Positions 8,441 through 17,447 are shown, counted from the stretch's first letter. The stretch is 64,000 nucleotides of DNA from Alkalitalea saponilacus (GCF_900168165.1 NZ_FUYV01000011.1:39938-103937), one strand, 5' to 3'. Numbers and translations are program-made. Notes: generated by a model not told the origin, from the sequence alone.

Positions 8441-10213
8441 ATGCGGAATAGCAGTATTATTTCAATATGCATGATAGGTATGTTATTATTAACTACCGGC
8501 TTATTTTCTCAGGAGGAGACTCCCATCAGTCAGGATGTGCGGGTGGTGCGTGAGTATACCCCTACGGTATCTGATGCCATTAAAATAAGTGAAATGCCTG
8601 ATATATCGGAACCGGATGTTCCGGCTCCACGGTTTGAGTACCGTTTATCGGGGCGTGCCATCACCGGCGCTCCGGAAGTGGTTCCGTTGATTCCTGCCCG
8701 CATGGCGCCTGCGCCTCCAGAGGAGCTGAATACCTCTTACATTAAAGGTTATGCTGGCAATTATGATCTTTTGGGTGGAGCACTATACTACAACCTGGTA
8801 CAAAACAACGATTTTGCCATTGCATTAAAAGCAGGCCATGAGTCATCCTGGGGTCGGCTCTCTGTTGGTGATAGTAAAAACAAGGCACATTATCATGATA
8901 CCAACGGTGGATTGTATATGCGCCATTTTTTCAGAGGCAAGACCTTAAGTCTCGATATGGATTTTAATAACTATGCCTATCGGTATTACGGAGGTCGGAA
9001 TATGCATCCTGAAAGCATCTACCGGATTGCCATTCCAGATTCAGATCCGGAAGCATTCAGAAATGCTTCGGGAGCAGATCTTGTGCCCGATCCAACTCAG
9101 CACCAAACCACCTTCGATATTGATTTGGGATTGCTAAACCATGTGAATCATAGAAATTCTAACCGTTACGATATGGGGTTGGGGTTTTCAACTTTTGGTA
9201 ATCGTACTGGTGTTACTGAGAATCAGTTCAGGTATCGTGGAGATTTTGATATACCAATTGGGGAACTTTTCCTCAGACTTGGAACCTCTTTAAACCATGC
9301 CAGTGTTAATCATGGAAACAATGCCTTTTTGGCGCAGGGCGATTTTGGCGGGAGACAGCAAACTTTAGTTGAAGCTAATCCGGCCATGTTGCGCATAGGT
9401 GATCACTACATGCTGAATATGGGATTACGAATTGGGGCAGAATTTGATGACATTGAGGACAATTTCTATTTGTCACCCGATGTCTGGGGACGCGTGGCCA
9501 TTGCCGATGGAGTGGTTGGACTTAAGGGGGGTGTTACAGGGGAGATCAGACCTGCAACCTACCGGAACATCATGGCAGAAAATCCGTTTGCAGCACCCGA
9601 TATGCATGTAAAGACAGCGTTTCACGGCGTTAAATTTTTCATGGGAGCCACGGCCAATTTCAGTGCCATGACAACTTTTTCAGCAAAAGTTGAGTACAAT
9701 GTTTTCAGAGACGAGCACTTTTTCGTGAATCGTAGTTATTTATACCAGGATCAATCACAATACGAATATGCCAATATATTTGATGTGGTTTATGACGATG
9801 GACAACTGCTGACCGTCAGCGGGGAGTTAAATCTGAATTTCTCCCCGGATTTGGATTTGATGTTGCGCGGATCTTACTACTCCTGGACGCTGGACGAACA
9901 AGAACATGCCTGGCATAAGCCCGGCATGGAGATAGGTGTTCGTGCTTCTTATCACATGGACGAAAGTCTGACCCTTTATGGATCTTTTAATTTGCTGGGT
10001 GACAGACAGGCCAAAATTCCATTCGATTTGGGAACAGAGGTGATAACCCTGGATCCCGTTTACGATTTTAACCTTGGAGCCAACTATGCATTGAACAGGA
10101 GATGGAACTTTTTTGGCGAATTCCGCAATCTGTTTGCTTCCAGATATTACCAGTGGCATGGATATCCGATGCAAGGATTTAATGCCAGAATTGGCGCCGG
10201 GTATAGTTTTTAA
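8441..10213 (+). CDS. Outer-membrane beta-barrel protein
   Basis: The 590-aa protein has an N-terminal signal peptide (MRNSSIISICMIGMLLLTTGLFSQ). A short acidic/proline-rich segment (VVREYTPTVSDAIKISEMPDI) follows, then about 480 residues of alternating amphipathic strands (YDMGLGFSTFGNR, ALKAGHESSWGRL). It ends RIGAGYSF, with the terminal Phe typical of proteins inserted by the BAM machinery. No TonB plug domain is visible, so I do not call it a TonB receptor. It follows the large TPR gene and precedes mltG by 14 bases. Specific function is unknown. Confidence 0.75.
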   Translation: MRNSSIISICMIGMLLLTTGLFSQEETPISQDVRVVREYTPTVSDAIKISEMPDISEPDVPAPRFEYRLSGRAITGAPEVVPLIPARMAPAPPEELNTSYIKGYAGNYDLLGGALYYNLVQNNDFAIALKAGHESSWGRLSVGDSKNKAHYHDTNGGLYMRHFFRGKTLSLDMDFNNYAYRYYGGRNMHPESIYRIAIPDSDPEAFRNASGADLVPDPTQHQTTFDIDLGLLNHVNHRNSNRYDMGLGFSTFGNRTGVTENQFRYRGDFDIPIGELFLRLGTSLNHASVNHGNNAFLAQGDFGGRQQTLVEANPAMLRIGDHYMLNMGLRIGAEFDDIEDNFYLSPDVWGRVAIADGVVGLKGGVTGEIRPATYRNIMAENPFAAPDMHVKTAFHGVKFFMGATANFSAMTTFSAKVEYNVFRDEHFFVNRSYLYQDQSQYEYANIFDVVYDDGQLLTVSGELNLNFSPDLDLMLRGSYYSWTLDEQEHAWHKPGMEIGVRASYHMDESLTLYGSFNLLGDRQAKIPFDLGTEVITLDPVYDFNLGANYALNRRWNFFGEFRNLFASRYYQWHGYPMQGFNARIGAGYSF

Positions 10214-10227
10214 TCAGCATCATAACA

Positions 10228-11298
10228 ATGAGTTTAAGACGAGAGAGAGGAGAGGGCAAACGAACACGCGGCATGGTCATGCTTTATGTGGCCATGATTC
10301 TGTTGGTGGTTGCACTGCTTGCAGGACTGCGATTTTATAACTTCATATTTGCTCCCAATGTCACAGTCGAATCCAACAGAGATGGGGTGATATACATACC
10401 AACGGGTGCCAATTTTGATGAGGTTTTGTTTTTACTGGAGCATTCAGGGTATATTGAAAATATGAAGTCTTTTCAGTGGGTGGCCGACCGTAAAGGTTAT
10501 CCGTCACGGCCACGTGGTGGCCGTTACACGCTCAGAGAAGGCATGAGCAATAACGATATTGTTAATCTGTTGCGTTCAGGTCGCCAAACACCTGTAAATG
10601 TTACATTTAATAACATCAGAACCCACAAAGAACTGGCCGGTCAGTTATCGCGACGTCTTGAGGCGGATTCTTTACAATTTCTGAAGGCTCTCACCAACGA
10701 AGATGCGCTTGGTGAAATTGGTTTTGCCCGTCACACCGTGCTTGGAATGATCCTTCCCAACACCTATGAGATTTTCTGGACTACCACACCGGAGGGTTTC
10801 ATCACCCGCATGCATAGGGAATATGAACGTTTTTGGAATGAAGAGCGGTTGGAACGTGCTTCCAATCTGGGTCTTACTCCATTGGACGTGGCCACTTTGG
10901 CATCTATTGTTGATGAAGAAACCGTACGTGAGGATGAAAAATCGCGCGTGGCAGGTCTTTATATTAATCGGTTACGGCGCGGAATGCGCTTGCAGGCTGA
11001 TCCAACCATCAAGTTCGTGATTGGAGATTTTACGGTTAACCGCATTTTAAATCGTGATTTGGAAGTGGATTCACCTTATAACACCTATTTGTATGCCGGC
11101 TTGCCGCCAGGACCTATTCGAATGCCCTCTGTTACCGGCATCAATGCCGTTTTGTATTATGAGGAACACAACTATTTGTACATGTGCGCCAAAGATGATT
11201 TTTCCGGTTATCATGCATTTGCCAGGACGCTTCAGGAGCATAACCGCAATGCCGCCCGATACCGGCGTGCACTGAATGAGAGACGTATCTTCAGGTAG
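10228..11298 (+). CDS. mltG: Endolytic murein transglycosylase MltG
   Basis: The 356-aa protein has one N-terminal membrane anchor (about residues 13-33, MVMLYVAMILLVVALLAGL) and the YceG/MltG domain. Recognisable parts are the LysM-like front segment (IYIPTGANFDEVLFLLEHSGY), the catalytic block LASIVDEETVREDEKSRVAGLYINRL with the conserved Glu, and the signature MRLQADPTIKF followed by SPYNTYLYAGLPPGPI. MltG cuts nascent glycan strands next to the membrane and sets glycan length. Length and order match the family. The 14-base gap to the barrel gene suggests co-transcription. Confidence 0.95.
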   Translation: MSLRRERGEGKRTRGMVMLYVAMILLVVALLAGLRFYNFIFAPNVTVESNRDGVIYIPTGANFDEVLFLLEHSGYIENMKSFQWVADRKGYPSRPRGGRYTLREGMSNNDIVNLLRSGRQTPVNVTFNNIRTHKELAGQLSRRLEADSLQFLKALTNEDALGEIGFARHTVLGMILPNTYEIFWTTTPEGFITRMHREYERFWNEERLERASNLGLTPLDVATLASIVDEETVREDEKSRVAGLYINRLRRGMRLQADPTIKFVIGDFTVNRILNRDLEVDSPYNTYLYAGLPPGPIRMPSVTGINAVLYYEEHNYLYMCAKDDFSGYHAFARTLQEHNRNAARYRRALNERRIFR

Positions 11299-11605
11299 TT
11301 TTTACCACATAAGGCACATTAGAAAAGTTAAAGTTTTGAGGTTTGAAGTTTTGGGGGTACTGGGGTTATTGTTGAAAGTTGAGGGTTAATAGATAGGGGT
11401 TTAAGGTTAAAAATCGAGATGGTATAATATAGAAAGCCTTCGCGGTGATAAATATTAATATAAAAATGGATTCCATTATCCCCGGCACGTCGTAGGTGTG
11501 AAACATAATGCGATTTTAACCACAAAGAACACAAAGGAGGCACAAAGGTCTCTATGAAGCTTAGCGTACTTTGCGTTTTCCTTATCACAAAAGACATATA
11601 AGCAC
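11299..11605. repeat. GTT-type heptamers and inverted CACAAAG element
   Basis: The start of the 441-base gap after mltG contains ACCACATAAGGCACAT and then degenerate GTT-type heptamers (AAAGTTTTGAGGTTTGAAGTTTTG, about 11328-11415). From about 11440 an element follows that is the reverse of the one near 3910-4010 and 4640-4710 (CGTCGTAGGTGTG, then ACCACAAAGAACACAAAGG). A/T-rich leader for the next gene fills 11606-11739. I find no gene in it. Confidence 0.75.
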
Positions 11606-11739
11606 ATTTAAGATCTGTTCCATAAAAAACTTTTACGAACTATTATTGAATAATAGTTGCAGTTGATTTATATTTGGCTTTGAATTTGTTGAGGATTGTG
11701 GTTTTAATTTGAAAAATCTTAAGATCTAACATTAAATTT

Positions 11740-12210
11740 ATGAACAATAGAACAATCTGGTTCATCCCGGTGATGATACTGTTTTTGGCATCATGTGCCA
11801 GTTTAAGAAAAGGAAGCAGCCGTTTCGACAGCAGCCAATCTATTTATGTACAAGAAGAAACCCAGCCTGCCAGAATAGAGGTTAAGGAAGAACCCGCTGT
11901 TCGTGAGCCGGCGCCAGAACCTGCTGTTGTGGTAAGAGAGGAACGTGTAACCACCATCGAACACACAGGTCCCGATTTCAGGTATTACGTGATTATTGGC
12001 TCCTTCAGGGTGTTGGAAAATGCCAGAAATTTCCGTACCGATTTGGTCAGACAACAGTTTAATCCTGTCATTCTTGAGAACGAAGAGGGATTATACCGGG
12101 TATCGGTTGCTGCCTATAACGATGAATTTGAGGCCCGCAGCAGAATTTCCCAAATTCGTAGAAATTACCAGCAATACAGCGATGTGTGGTTGCTAATTCG
12201 CCGTAGATAA
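11740..12210 (+). CDS. SPOR-domain lipoprotein
   Basis: The 156-aa protein starts with a lipoprotein signal (MNNRTIWFIPVMILFLASCAS; lipobox LASC). A Glu/Pro-rich linker (about residues 42-72) leads to a C-terminal SPOR domain of about 75 residues (FRYYVIIGSFRVLENARNFRTDLVRQ ... GLYRVSVAAYNDEFEARSRI). SPOR domains bind denuded glycan at division sites. The protein is probably anchored in the outer membrane with the SPOR domain facing peptidoglycan, which fits its position after mltG. Confidence 0.9.
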   Translation: MNNRTIWFIPVMILFLASCASLRKGSSRFDSSQSIYVQEETQPARIEVKEEPAVREPAPEPAVVVREERVTTIEHTGPDFRYYVIIGSFRVLENARNFRTDLVRQQFNPVILENEEGLYRVSVAAYNDEFEARSRISQIRRNYQQYSDVWLLIRRR

Positions 12211-12223
12211 GCATTTAAACCCT

Positions 12224-12294
12224 TCCCGATTCTCGGGACCTCGCTACGCTGCGCTGCGTAACCCAAAACTATAAACCCTAAACCCTAAACTCTT
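12224..12294. repeat. Core plus AAC-type heptamers upstream of flavodiiron gene
   Basis: A hairpin-like CCCGATTCTCGGGA, then CGCTACGCTGCGCTGCG core and AAC-type units (AACTATA, AACCCTA, AACCCTA, AACTC) precede the next plus-strand gene. The same order (CCCGATTTTCGGGA, CGCTACGC, AAC units) is seen at 36030-36135. Confidence 0.8.
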
Positions 12295-12326
12295 TTTAAA
12301 AAATTTCAGACAAAAAAAATTGTATA

Positions 12327-13517
12327 ATGTTTCAAGAAGTCAAGTTAACTGATCATATTTATTATGTCGGCGTAAACGATCGTCGAACCGCACTATTTGA
12401 AAACCTATGGCCGTTGGAAAGAGGTGTTGCCTATAATTCATACATTATAGATGATGAGAAGGTGACATTGATAGATACCGTTGAAATTGGTTATATCGAT
12501 AAATTTCTGTCAAAAATCCGTGCAGCAATTGGGGATAAACCAATTGATTACCTGATTATTAATCATATGGAACCTGATCATGCCGGATCGGTTAAAATAT
12601 TGTCCGAACTATATCCCGATATGAAACTGGTTGGTAACAAAAAAACACGACCTATGGTCGAAGGTTTTTTTGGTATTACCGACAAATTCAAAGAAGTAGG
12701 GGAGGGCGATAGCCTTGTACTTGGGCATCATCAACTGCAATTCTTCATGGTTCCCATGGTCCATTGGCCTGAAACCATGGTAACATATAATCCCGAGCAC
12801 AAAATTCTATTCTCAGCTGATGCTTTCGGAAGCTTTGGAACGTTGGATGGTGGCATTTTTGACGATGAGCTGGATATTGAATATTTTATAGATGAAATGC
12901 GCAGGTATTATTCCAACATAGTTGGAAAATACGGAAATCCTGTTCAAAAAGCATTGAGCAAACTTTCAGGTTTGGAAATAAAAACCATTGCAGCAACCCA
13001 TGGACCCATTTTGCGAGAGAACATTGAACGAATCGTTACACTCTATGATAAATGGAGCAAGTATGAGGCCGAAGAAAATGGAGTGGTTATTGCCTATGCT
13101 TCCATGTATGGCCACACAGAGGAGATGGCCGAGGTTATTGCCCGTGAACTGGCTCTAAATGGTGTAAAGCAAATTCGTATTTATGATGTATCTAAAACCC
13201 ATGCATCATACATTATTTCTGATATTTTTAAATACAAAGGCGTTATTCTTGGTAGTCCCACCTACAGCAATGAACTGCATCCAAATATGGAGTCGCTTGT
13301 AAACAAATTGGAGAATATGGGAGTTAAGAACCATCTGCTTGGAACATTTGGATCGTTTACCTGGTCGGGAGCTGCTGTAAAGAGACTCGACACCTTTGCA
13401 GAAAAAATGGGATGGGAAGTTGTAGGTGAGTCTGTGGAGGAGAAACACGCATTGAAGGATGAGAAATATAACGCATGTTTAAACCTGGCAAGGGGAATGG
13501 CTGGGAAATTGAGTTAG
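12327..13517 (+). CDS. Flavodiiron protein (A-type flavoprotein, FprA family)
   Basis: The 396-aa protein has an N-terminal metallo-beta-lactamase-like diiron domain (about 1-250) and a C-terminal flavodoxin domain (about 255-396). The diiron site is visible as INHMEPDHAGS (HxExDH), MVHWPETM and a later ATHGPIL His, with acidic DAFGSFG. The FMN loop is YASMYGHTEEMA. Flavodiiron proteins reduce O2 or NO to harmless products in anaerobes using rubredoxin or other donors. Length matches the two-domain class. It indicates oxygen-sensitive metabolism, in keeping with the Na+-pumping decarboxylase. Confidence 0.95.
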   Translation: MFQEVKLTDHIYYVGVNDRRTALFENLWPLERGVAYNSYIIDDEKVTLIDTVEIGYIDKFLSKIRAAIGDKPIDYLIINHMEPDHAGSVKILSELYPDMKLVGNKKTRPMVEGFFGITDKFKEVGEGDSLVLGHHQLQFFMVPMVHWPETMVTYNPEHKILFSADAFGSFGTLDGGIFDDELDIEYFIDEMRRYYSNIVGKYGNPVQKALSKLSGLEIKTIAATHGPILRENIERIVTLYDKWSKYEAEENGVVIAYASMYGHTEEMAEVIARELALNGVKQIRIYDVSKTHASYIISDIFKYKGVILGSPTYSNELHPNMESLVNKLENMGVKNHLLGTFGSFTWSGAAVKRLDTFAEKMGWEVVGESVEEKHALKDEKYNACLNLARGMAGKLS

Positions 13518-13660
13518 AAGTTTGAAGTTTATTGTTGATAGTTTCAAAGCGCAGCGGAGTTGAATTGAAATGATTCCCGAGGCTTCGGAACCCGAAAGGT
13601 GGGGAAAGTTATTGGTTTTAAGTTGAAGTCTCTTGAAACAGAAAAAGTTAAGCATAATAA
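13518..13660. repeat. GTT-type heptamers and GC-rich core after flavodiiron gene
   Basis: Directly after the stop come GTT-type units (GAAGTTTGAAGTTTATTG, GATAGTTT), a GCGCAGCGGAG core, and CCCGAGGCTTCGG followed by further GTT-type fragments. It fits the rule that GTT-type heptamers follow stop codons. Confidence 0.65.
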
Positions 13661-13794
13661 TGATTGCTGTCGTTGAGGGCAAATGTTGATAGAAAAGAAT
13701 GGATTTCTTAAATCCAGACCGTGCAGCATTTGTATAATTTAAGACACAAGGAGGACAAGAATAGCTATACCTTTTTTAACATAAAAGCAAAACG

Positions 13795-14493
13795 ATGAAA
13801 ACAACGATTTTATCTACATTTTTTTTGTTCTTGAAAATTGCAATTTGTGCACAATCCAGTATCATTGGAGATTTAAATAGACTGATTGATCAACACAAGC
13901 TTGAGAATAGAAGAGCTAGAGCTATTGCAGATGACCGGTATTCCCAAATTGATGGCTCACCATATCTTAATGAAGATTTTAAAACTGGCGTAGTGGTTAT
14001 TAATGACACCCTTATATTTGAGGATATCCCAATGCGCTATAATATATTCTCTGACAGGATTGAATACAAAAATGATCAGGATCAGGTTTTAGAACTAGAT
14101 ACCAGAAGAATCAATAAATATGACTTTAAAATTGATGATCTTCATTTATCCCTTAAAGAATATACTGATGGGGACTTAGTCCTTTTTGGTTTATTGGAAG
14201 TCCTTGAAAAAGGAGAGGTAACTCTATATCGAAAATACCATGTGGAGATGCAGGAAGCAACTCCTCCCAAAGGATTTCAGGAGGCCAGGCCAAATCGATT
14301 TGTTCGTAGAAACGATAAAAATCTGATAAGCATAGGAGATGATTTGCCTATGATGATAAACAACAGAAGAGATTTTAATGGCATCATTGAATTAATTGAT
14401 GCTGATTTGGATAGCTATCTGAGAAATAACAAAGTTCGATTCAGATCAGAGGACTCGATATTAGAACTTGTTAGCTATATTAATAGCAAATAG
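13795..14493 (+). CDS. Secreted protein of unknown function
   Basis: The 232-aa product has a signal peptide (MKTTILSTFFLFLKIAICAQ). The mature part is strand-rich: SPYLNEDFKTGVVVINDTLIFEDIPMRYNIFSDRIEYK, a pattern I have seen at the start of secreted Bacteroidota proteins of unknown role. It is followed by a helical C-terminus (FNGIIELIDADLDSYL). No catalytic motif is apparent. It stands alone between the flavodiiron gene and a convergent gene. Function cannot be assigned. Confidence 0.7.
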   Translation: MKTTILSTFFLFLKIAICAQSSIIGDLNRLIDQHKLENRRARAIADDRYSQIDGSPYLNEDFKTGVVVINDTLIFEDIPMRYNIFSDRIEYKNDQDQVLELDTRRINKYDFKIDDLHLSLKEYTDGDLVLFGLLEVLEKGEVTLYRKYHVEMQEATPPKGFQEARPNRFVRRNDKNLISIGDDLPMMINNRRDFNGIIELIDADLDSYLRNNKVRFRSEDSILELVSYINSK

Positions 14494-14709
14494 GGAATTG
14501 AGTTTTAAAACTTCCTTAATAAACTAGAGCCTTAAAGAACTATAGATGCAAGACCGATAGACTAGATTAAACAGACCATCAGGTGTATCTAATCGTCTTT
14601 CTTAGCATTCTATCTGTCTAACCCCGATTCATCAGGACTAACGTCCTGGGGGTTCTTTTGTTTAAACTTCGCTCTGCTTCGAATCCGAACATCATATTTA
14701 TCCACCGCA

Positions 14710-15228
14710 TTATTTACCATACAAATCATTCATCTCTTTACGTATTGATGCGATGGCGTCGTTGAAATAGAGATTCAGGTCTCTGCCTGTATTTTCAATT
14801 AGGAAACGACCAAGTTCAAGAGCAGGTGCTTTTTTGTCGATATTATTGGCGGTGGTATTAATCAGTCTGACCAGCCCCTCTTTGGCGGCTTTTACCTTTT
14901 CCCAGGTGGGAATGGTAACATAGATTTGCATGGTGAGATTGTGATCAAATTCTGTGCGGATGATCTTTAATAGATGCGCTTGGAACTGCAACGCTGAAAG
15001 ATCATGTCTTTGTTCACGAAGAATAAGAGATTCAGGGTTGAGCCTTTCCAGTAGCAGAGTCAAGCGTTCATAAGCCTGCATTCGAAGTTTAAACATCTCA
15101 CTGCTCTCCTTTACGCGAATTTCCTGATGTCTGCGTCTGTTTTCCTGATTCATGAAGAGATATATCAGAATCAATGTAAAGACAACCACTATAACAGATG
15201 GTAAAAAGATTAAAAGTGTGTTATTCAT
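14710..15228 (-). CDS. Single-pass membrane protein of unknown function
   Basis: The 172-aa protein has one N-terminal membrane span (about residues 5-26, LLIFLPSVIVVVFTLILIYLFM) and a charged cytoplasmic helical domain (RRRHQEIRVKESSEMFKLRMQAYERLTLLLERLNP ... FDHNLTMQIYVTIPTWEKVKAA). It resembles a small family common in Bacteroidota (I believe DUF7935, from memory). The start codon is only 5 bases from a large CAGTTAY heptamer array, so its leader mRNA consists of repeat units. It lies downstream of ftsE on the same strand. Confidence 0.75.
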   Translation of the reverse strand: MNNTLLIFLPSVIVVVFTLILIYLFMNQENRRRHQEIRVKESSEMFKLRMQAYERLTLLLERLNPESLILREQRHDLSALQFQAHLLKIIRTEFDHNLTMQIYVTIPTWEKVKAAKEGLVRLINTTANNIDKKAPALELGRFLIENTGRDLNLYFNDAIASIRKEMNDLYGK

Positions 15229-15233
15229 ATTTT

Positions 15234-15447
15234 CAGTTTTCAGTTATCAGTTTTCAGTTACCAGTTATCAGTTACCAGTTACCAGTTATCAGTTACCAGT
15301 TACCAGTTACCAGTTATCAGTTACCAGTTATCAGTTATCAGTTATCAGTTACCAGTTACCAGTTACCAGTTATCAGTTATCAGTTATCAGTTACCAGTTA
15401 CCAATTACCAGTTATCAGTTACCAGTTACCAATTACCAATTATCATT
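15234..15447. repeat. Tandem heptamer array, CAGTTAY, about 30 units
   Basis: Near-perfect units CAGTTAT and CAGTTAC (a few CAGTTTT and CAATTAC) run for over 200 bases. Seven is not a multiple of three and no stop occurs on the plus strand. All three plus frames therefore stay open and give the same seven-residue periodic peptide (Q-L-S/P-V-I/T-S-Y). Apparent ORFs here are products of the repeat. On the minus strand the units read RTAACTG and form the immediate upstream region of the 172-aa membrane protein gene. Confidence 0.95.
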
Positions 15448-15475
15448 AGAAATCGATCGATGAGTGATGTGGGGT

Positions 15476-15712
15476 TTTTGTTTATGGTTTAGAGTTTATG
15501 GTTTAGAGTTATAGTTTTGGGTTTATGGTTTATAGTTGCGCAGCGCAGCGAAGTCACGAGAATAGGGTAGGGTTTTCGCAACGAAGTGATGTTCCAGAAC
15601 TTAAAACTTAGAACCTAAAACATTAAACTTAGAACTTTAAACTTTCCACCACCCTACCATTTTTATCCGTTCCGATTTGCGGGATTCCGCTACGCTTCGG
15701 CTCCGGTTTCGG
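15476..15712. repeat. Inner heptamers and GC-rich core between ftsE and the membrane-protein gene
   Basis: GTT-type units (GGTTTAT, AGTTTAT; about 15481-15535) are followed by the core GCGCAGCGCAGCGAAG (about 15538-15553). AAC-type units come next (AACTTAA, AACTTAG, AACATTA; about 15597-15650), then a GC-rich CGCTACGCTTCGGCTCCGG segment next to the ftsE stop codon. With the CAGTTAY array this fills the 487-base gap; no gene is present. Confidence 0.85.
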
Positions 15713-15715
15713 GTC

Positions 15716-16450
15716 TCACATTATCAATTGATCAAAATCAATCTCTTCCTGCTGTTTTTCCGATAGTCTGGTGTCCTCGCATTTGACTGTGCGGCCTGGG
15801 AATTTTTTAATCAGGTTGTAATTGTGAGTGGCCATGATAACGGTTTTGCCATCTTTACAGATTTGGTGAAGCAGTTTCATCAGTTCATCAGAAGTATCCG
15901 GATCCAGATTACCTGTTGGCTCATCAGCCAGAAGCAGATCTGGTTTATTGAGCAACGCTCTGGCAATTCCTATACGCTGCTGTTCCCCTCCCGACAATTG
16001 ATGGGGCATTTTATATCCTTTATGAACCATATCTACCTCAGATAAAACTTCCCTGATGCGGTGATCCATTTCTACCTGATTTTTCCATCCGGTGGCTTTG
16101 AGGACGAAAAGCAGATTATCATAAATGTTCCGGTCGATCAGTAACTGATAGTCCTGAAACACAATTCCCATTCTTCTCCTTAACCATGGAACATCCTTTT
16201 CTTTAATGGAGTGCAAATGGTATCCTGCGGCAAACCCCTTGCCTTCGCGCAGAGGAATCTCTGCGTAAAGTGTTTTTAATAAACTTGATTTACCGCTACC
16301 CACACGGCCGATCATGTACAAAAACTCACCGGGCTTTACGTTCAGATTCACATCCTTTAATATGATGTGCTCTTCCTGCCTAACCAGGATGTCAGCCAGC
16401 TCAACAATGTAACCATTGCTATTAACAGGTGAATGACTCTCTTTGGCCAT
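15716..16450 (-). CDS. ftsE: Cell-division ABC ATPase FtsE
   Basis: The 244-aa ATPase has Walker A GRVGSGKSSLLK (about residue 49-60), Q-loop VFQDYQLL, signature LSGGEQQRIGIARALLNKPDLLL with Walker B ADEPTGNLDP, and switch His in MATHNYNL. The TGNLDP and Q-loop context are those of FtsE/LolD-type ATPases; FtsE pairs with the membrane protein FtsX to activate peptidoglycan hydrolases at the septum. ftsX is not adjacent. A TAACTTTG -7 promoter element lies 77 bases upstream. LolD is a less likely alternative. Confidence 0.85.
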   Translation of the reverse strand: MAKESHSPVNSNGYIVELADILVRQEEHIILKDVNLNVKPGEFLYMIGRVGSGKSSLLKTLYAEIPLREGKGFAAGYHLHSIKEKDVPWLRRRMGIVFQDYQLLIDRNIYDNLLFVLKATGWKNQVEMDHRIREVLSEVDMVHKGYKMPHQLSGGEQQRIGIARALLNKPDLLLADEPTGNLDPDTSDELMKLLHQICKDGKTVIMATHNYNLIKKFPGRTVKCEDTRLSEKQQEEIDFDQLIM

Positions 16451-16526
16451 ATATAATTCTTAAGTAAAGTTTTTAATTGATGTCGCTCTTCGAAACTGCT
16501 AATTTCCGAAAATCAGGTTAAAAGTC

Positions 16527-16534
16527 CAAAGTTA
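16527..16534 (-). promoter_or_regulatory. Candidate -7 promoter element for ftsE
   Basis: On the minus strand the bases read TAACTTTG, an exact match to the Bacteroidota -7 element TAnnTTTG, 77 bases upstream of the ftsE start. A good TTTG -33 box at 19-20 bases is not evident. The rest of the 560-base gap to the mce gene is A/T-rich, contains another TAATTTTG at 16724-16731 on the plus strand, and shows no convincing gene. Confidence 0.45.
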
Positions 16535-17010
16535 GTTTATCGTTTGAAAATTTCCCTGAAAAATAGCTGTTTTTAAATCAAGTCAGGACAAAAAACTGCT
16601 AAAATTAGGAATAATTATGATACAAACTCATTGCCGGGCACCAATTTATCGAATGTTTCACGAATATGTTTTACAACAATCTTTTTCATTGCTGTTTTAT
16701 ATGGTATTACGTCGTTTTAATTCTAATTTTGCAGTAAAATTACAACTTATAGGTTAAAAGAACTTTTATTTGTTGTGATACCCTCTTGATTCAGATTCCT
16801 TAAAACGGATATTTTTTTAATTAAACTCAATTTGTTATTTTTTTAGCTTAATTTGGCAGAAGAAATATACAGATATCTGATTCTGTTCACCAAAATTTGT
16901 GTGGAGAGGGTATTTTGTTTGTGATAGAAATTGTTTAGTCGATTTTGTAATTCTGACCCAAGTTTTAAGAGGAGTTTAATCAATTCAATAACACATAAAT
17001 TATATAAAAA

Positions 17011-17421
17011 ATGAAGCCAACGCATATCGAACACATTGGTATTGCAGTAAAAAGCCTGGATGAAGCCATTCCATTTTATGAAAATGTATTTGGTTTAAAG
17101 TGCTACGCTGTAGAAGAGGTTGCTGATCAAAAAGTAAAAACAGCTTTTTTCATGGTAGGTCAAACCAAGATTGAGTTACTTGAATCCACCGATCCTGAGG
17201 GTCCAATTGGAAAGTTTCTTGAGAAAAGGGGAGAAGGTATTCATCATCTTGCCTTTGCCGTTGATGGTTTGGCTGAAAAGCTGGGTGATGTTGAGAGCAA
17301 GGGAGTCCGATTGATTGATCAAAAGCCCCGAAAAGGTGCCGAAGGTCTTGATATCGCCTTTTTACACCCAAAATCAACATTTGGTGTGTTGACCGAATTG
17401 TGTGAAGATCCTAAAAAGTAA
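17011..17421 (+). CDS. mce: Methylmalonyl-CoA epimerase
   Basis: The 136-aa protein is a single-domain glyoxalase-fold epimerase. It starts KPTHIEHIGIAVKSLDEAIPFYENVFGL with the metal-ligand His, has a second metal region in GEGIHHLAFAVDGL, and a Glu in GVLTELCEDPKK. It interconverts (R)- and (S)-methylmalonyl-CoA on the succinate-propionate route. It sits 26 bases upstream of the decarboxylase alpha subunit, the usual arrangement in propionate-forming anaerobes. Length is normal. Confidence 0.95.
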   Translation: MKPTHIEHIGIAVKSLDEAIPFYENVFGLKCYAVEEVADQKVKTAFFMVGQTKIELLESTDPEGPIGKFLEKRGEGIHHLAFAVDGLAEKLGDVESKGVRLIDQKPRKGAEGLDIAFLHPKSTFGVLTELCEDPKK

Positions 17422-17434
17422 TTGTTATTTAATT

Positions 17435-17442
17435 AAGAGGAG
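17435..17442 (+). promoter_or_regulatory. Strong Shine-Dalgarno site of mmdA
   Basis: AAGAGGAG lies 5 bases before the ATG at 17448. Most genes in this window lack a recognisable Shine-Dalgarno sequence, as is usual in Bacteroidota, so this strong site stands out. It fits high expression of the decarboxylase alpha subunit. Confidence 0.6.
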
Positions 17443-17447
17443 TTGAT

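Noticed and set aside
11328-11597. 89-aa minus-strand ORF in the gap after mltG
   Set aside because: It spans heptamers and the inverted CACAAAG element, with no recognisable domain.
13746-13756. AAGGAGG as a Shine-Dalgarno site of the gene at 13795
   Set aside because: It is about 40 bases from the start codon, too far for ribosome positioning.
15234-15447. CRISPR array
   Set aside because: Units are 7 bp and contiguous, with no spacers, and no cas gene is present in the window.
15152-15463. 103-aa and 83-aa ORFs rich in SYQLPVT repeats
   Set aside because: A 7-bp repeat without stops keeps every plus frame open. The peptide is an arithmetic consequence of CAGTTAY, not evidence of a gene.
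16613-16690. Short minus-strand frame starting MKKIVVKHIRETFDKL
   Set aside because: Only 24 codons from ATG, no upstream support, and no known partner; too short to claim without comparative data.
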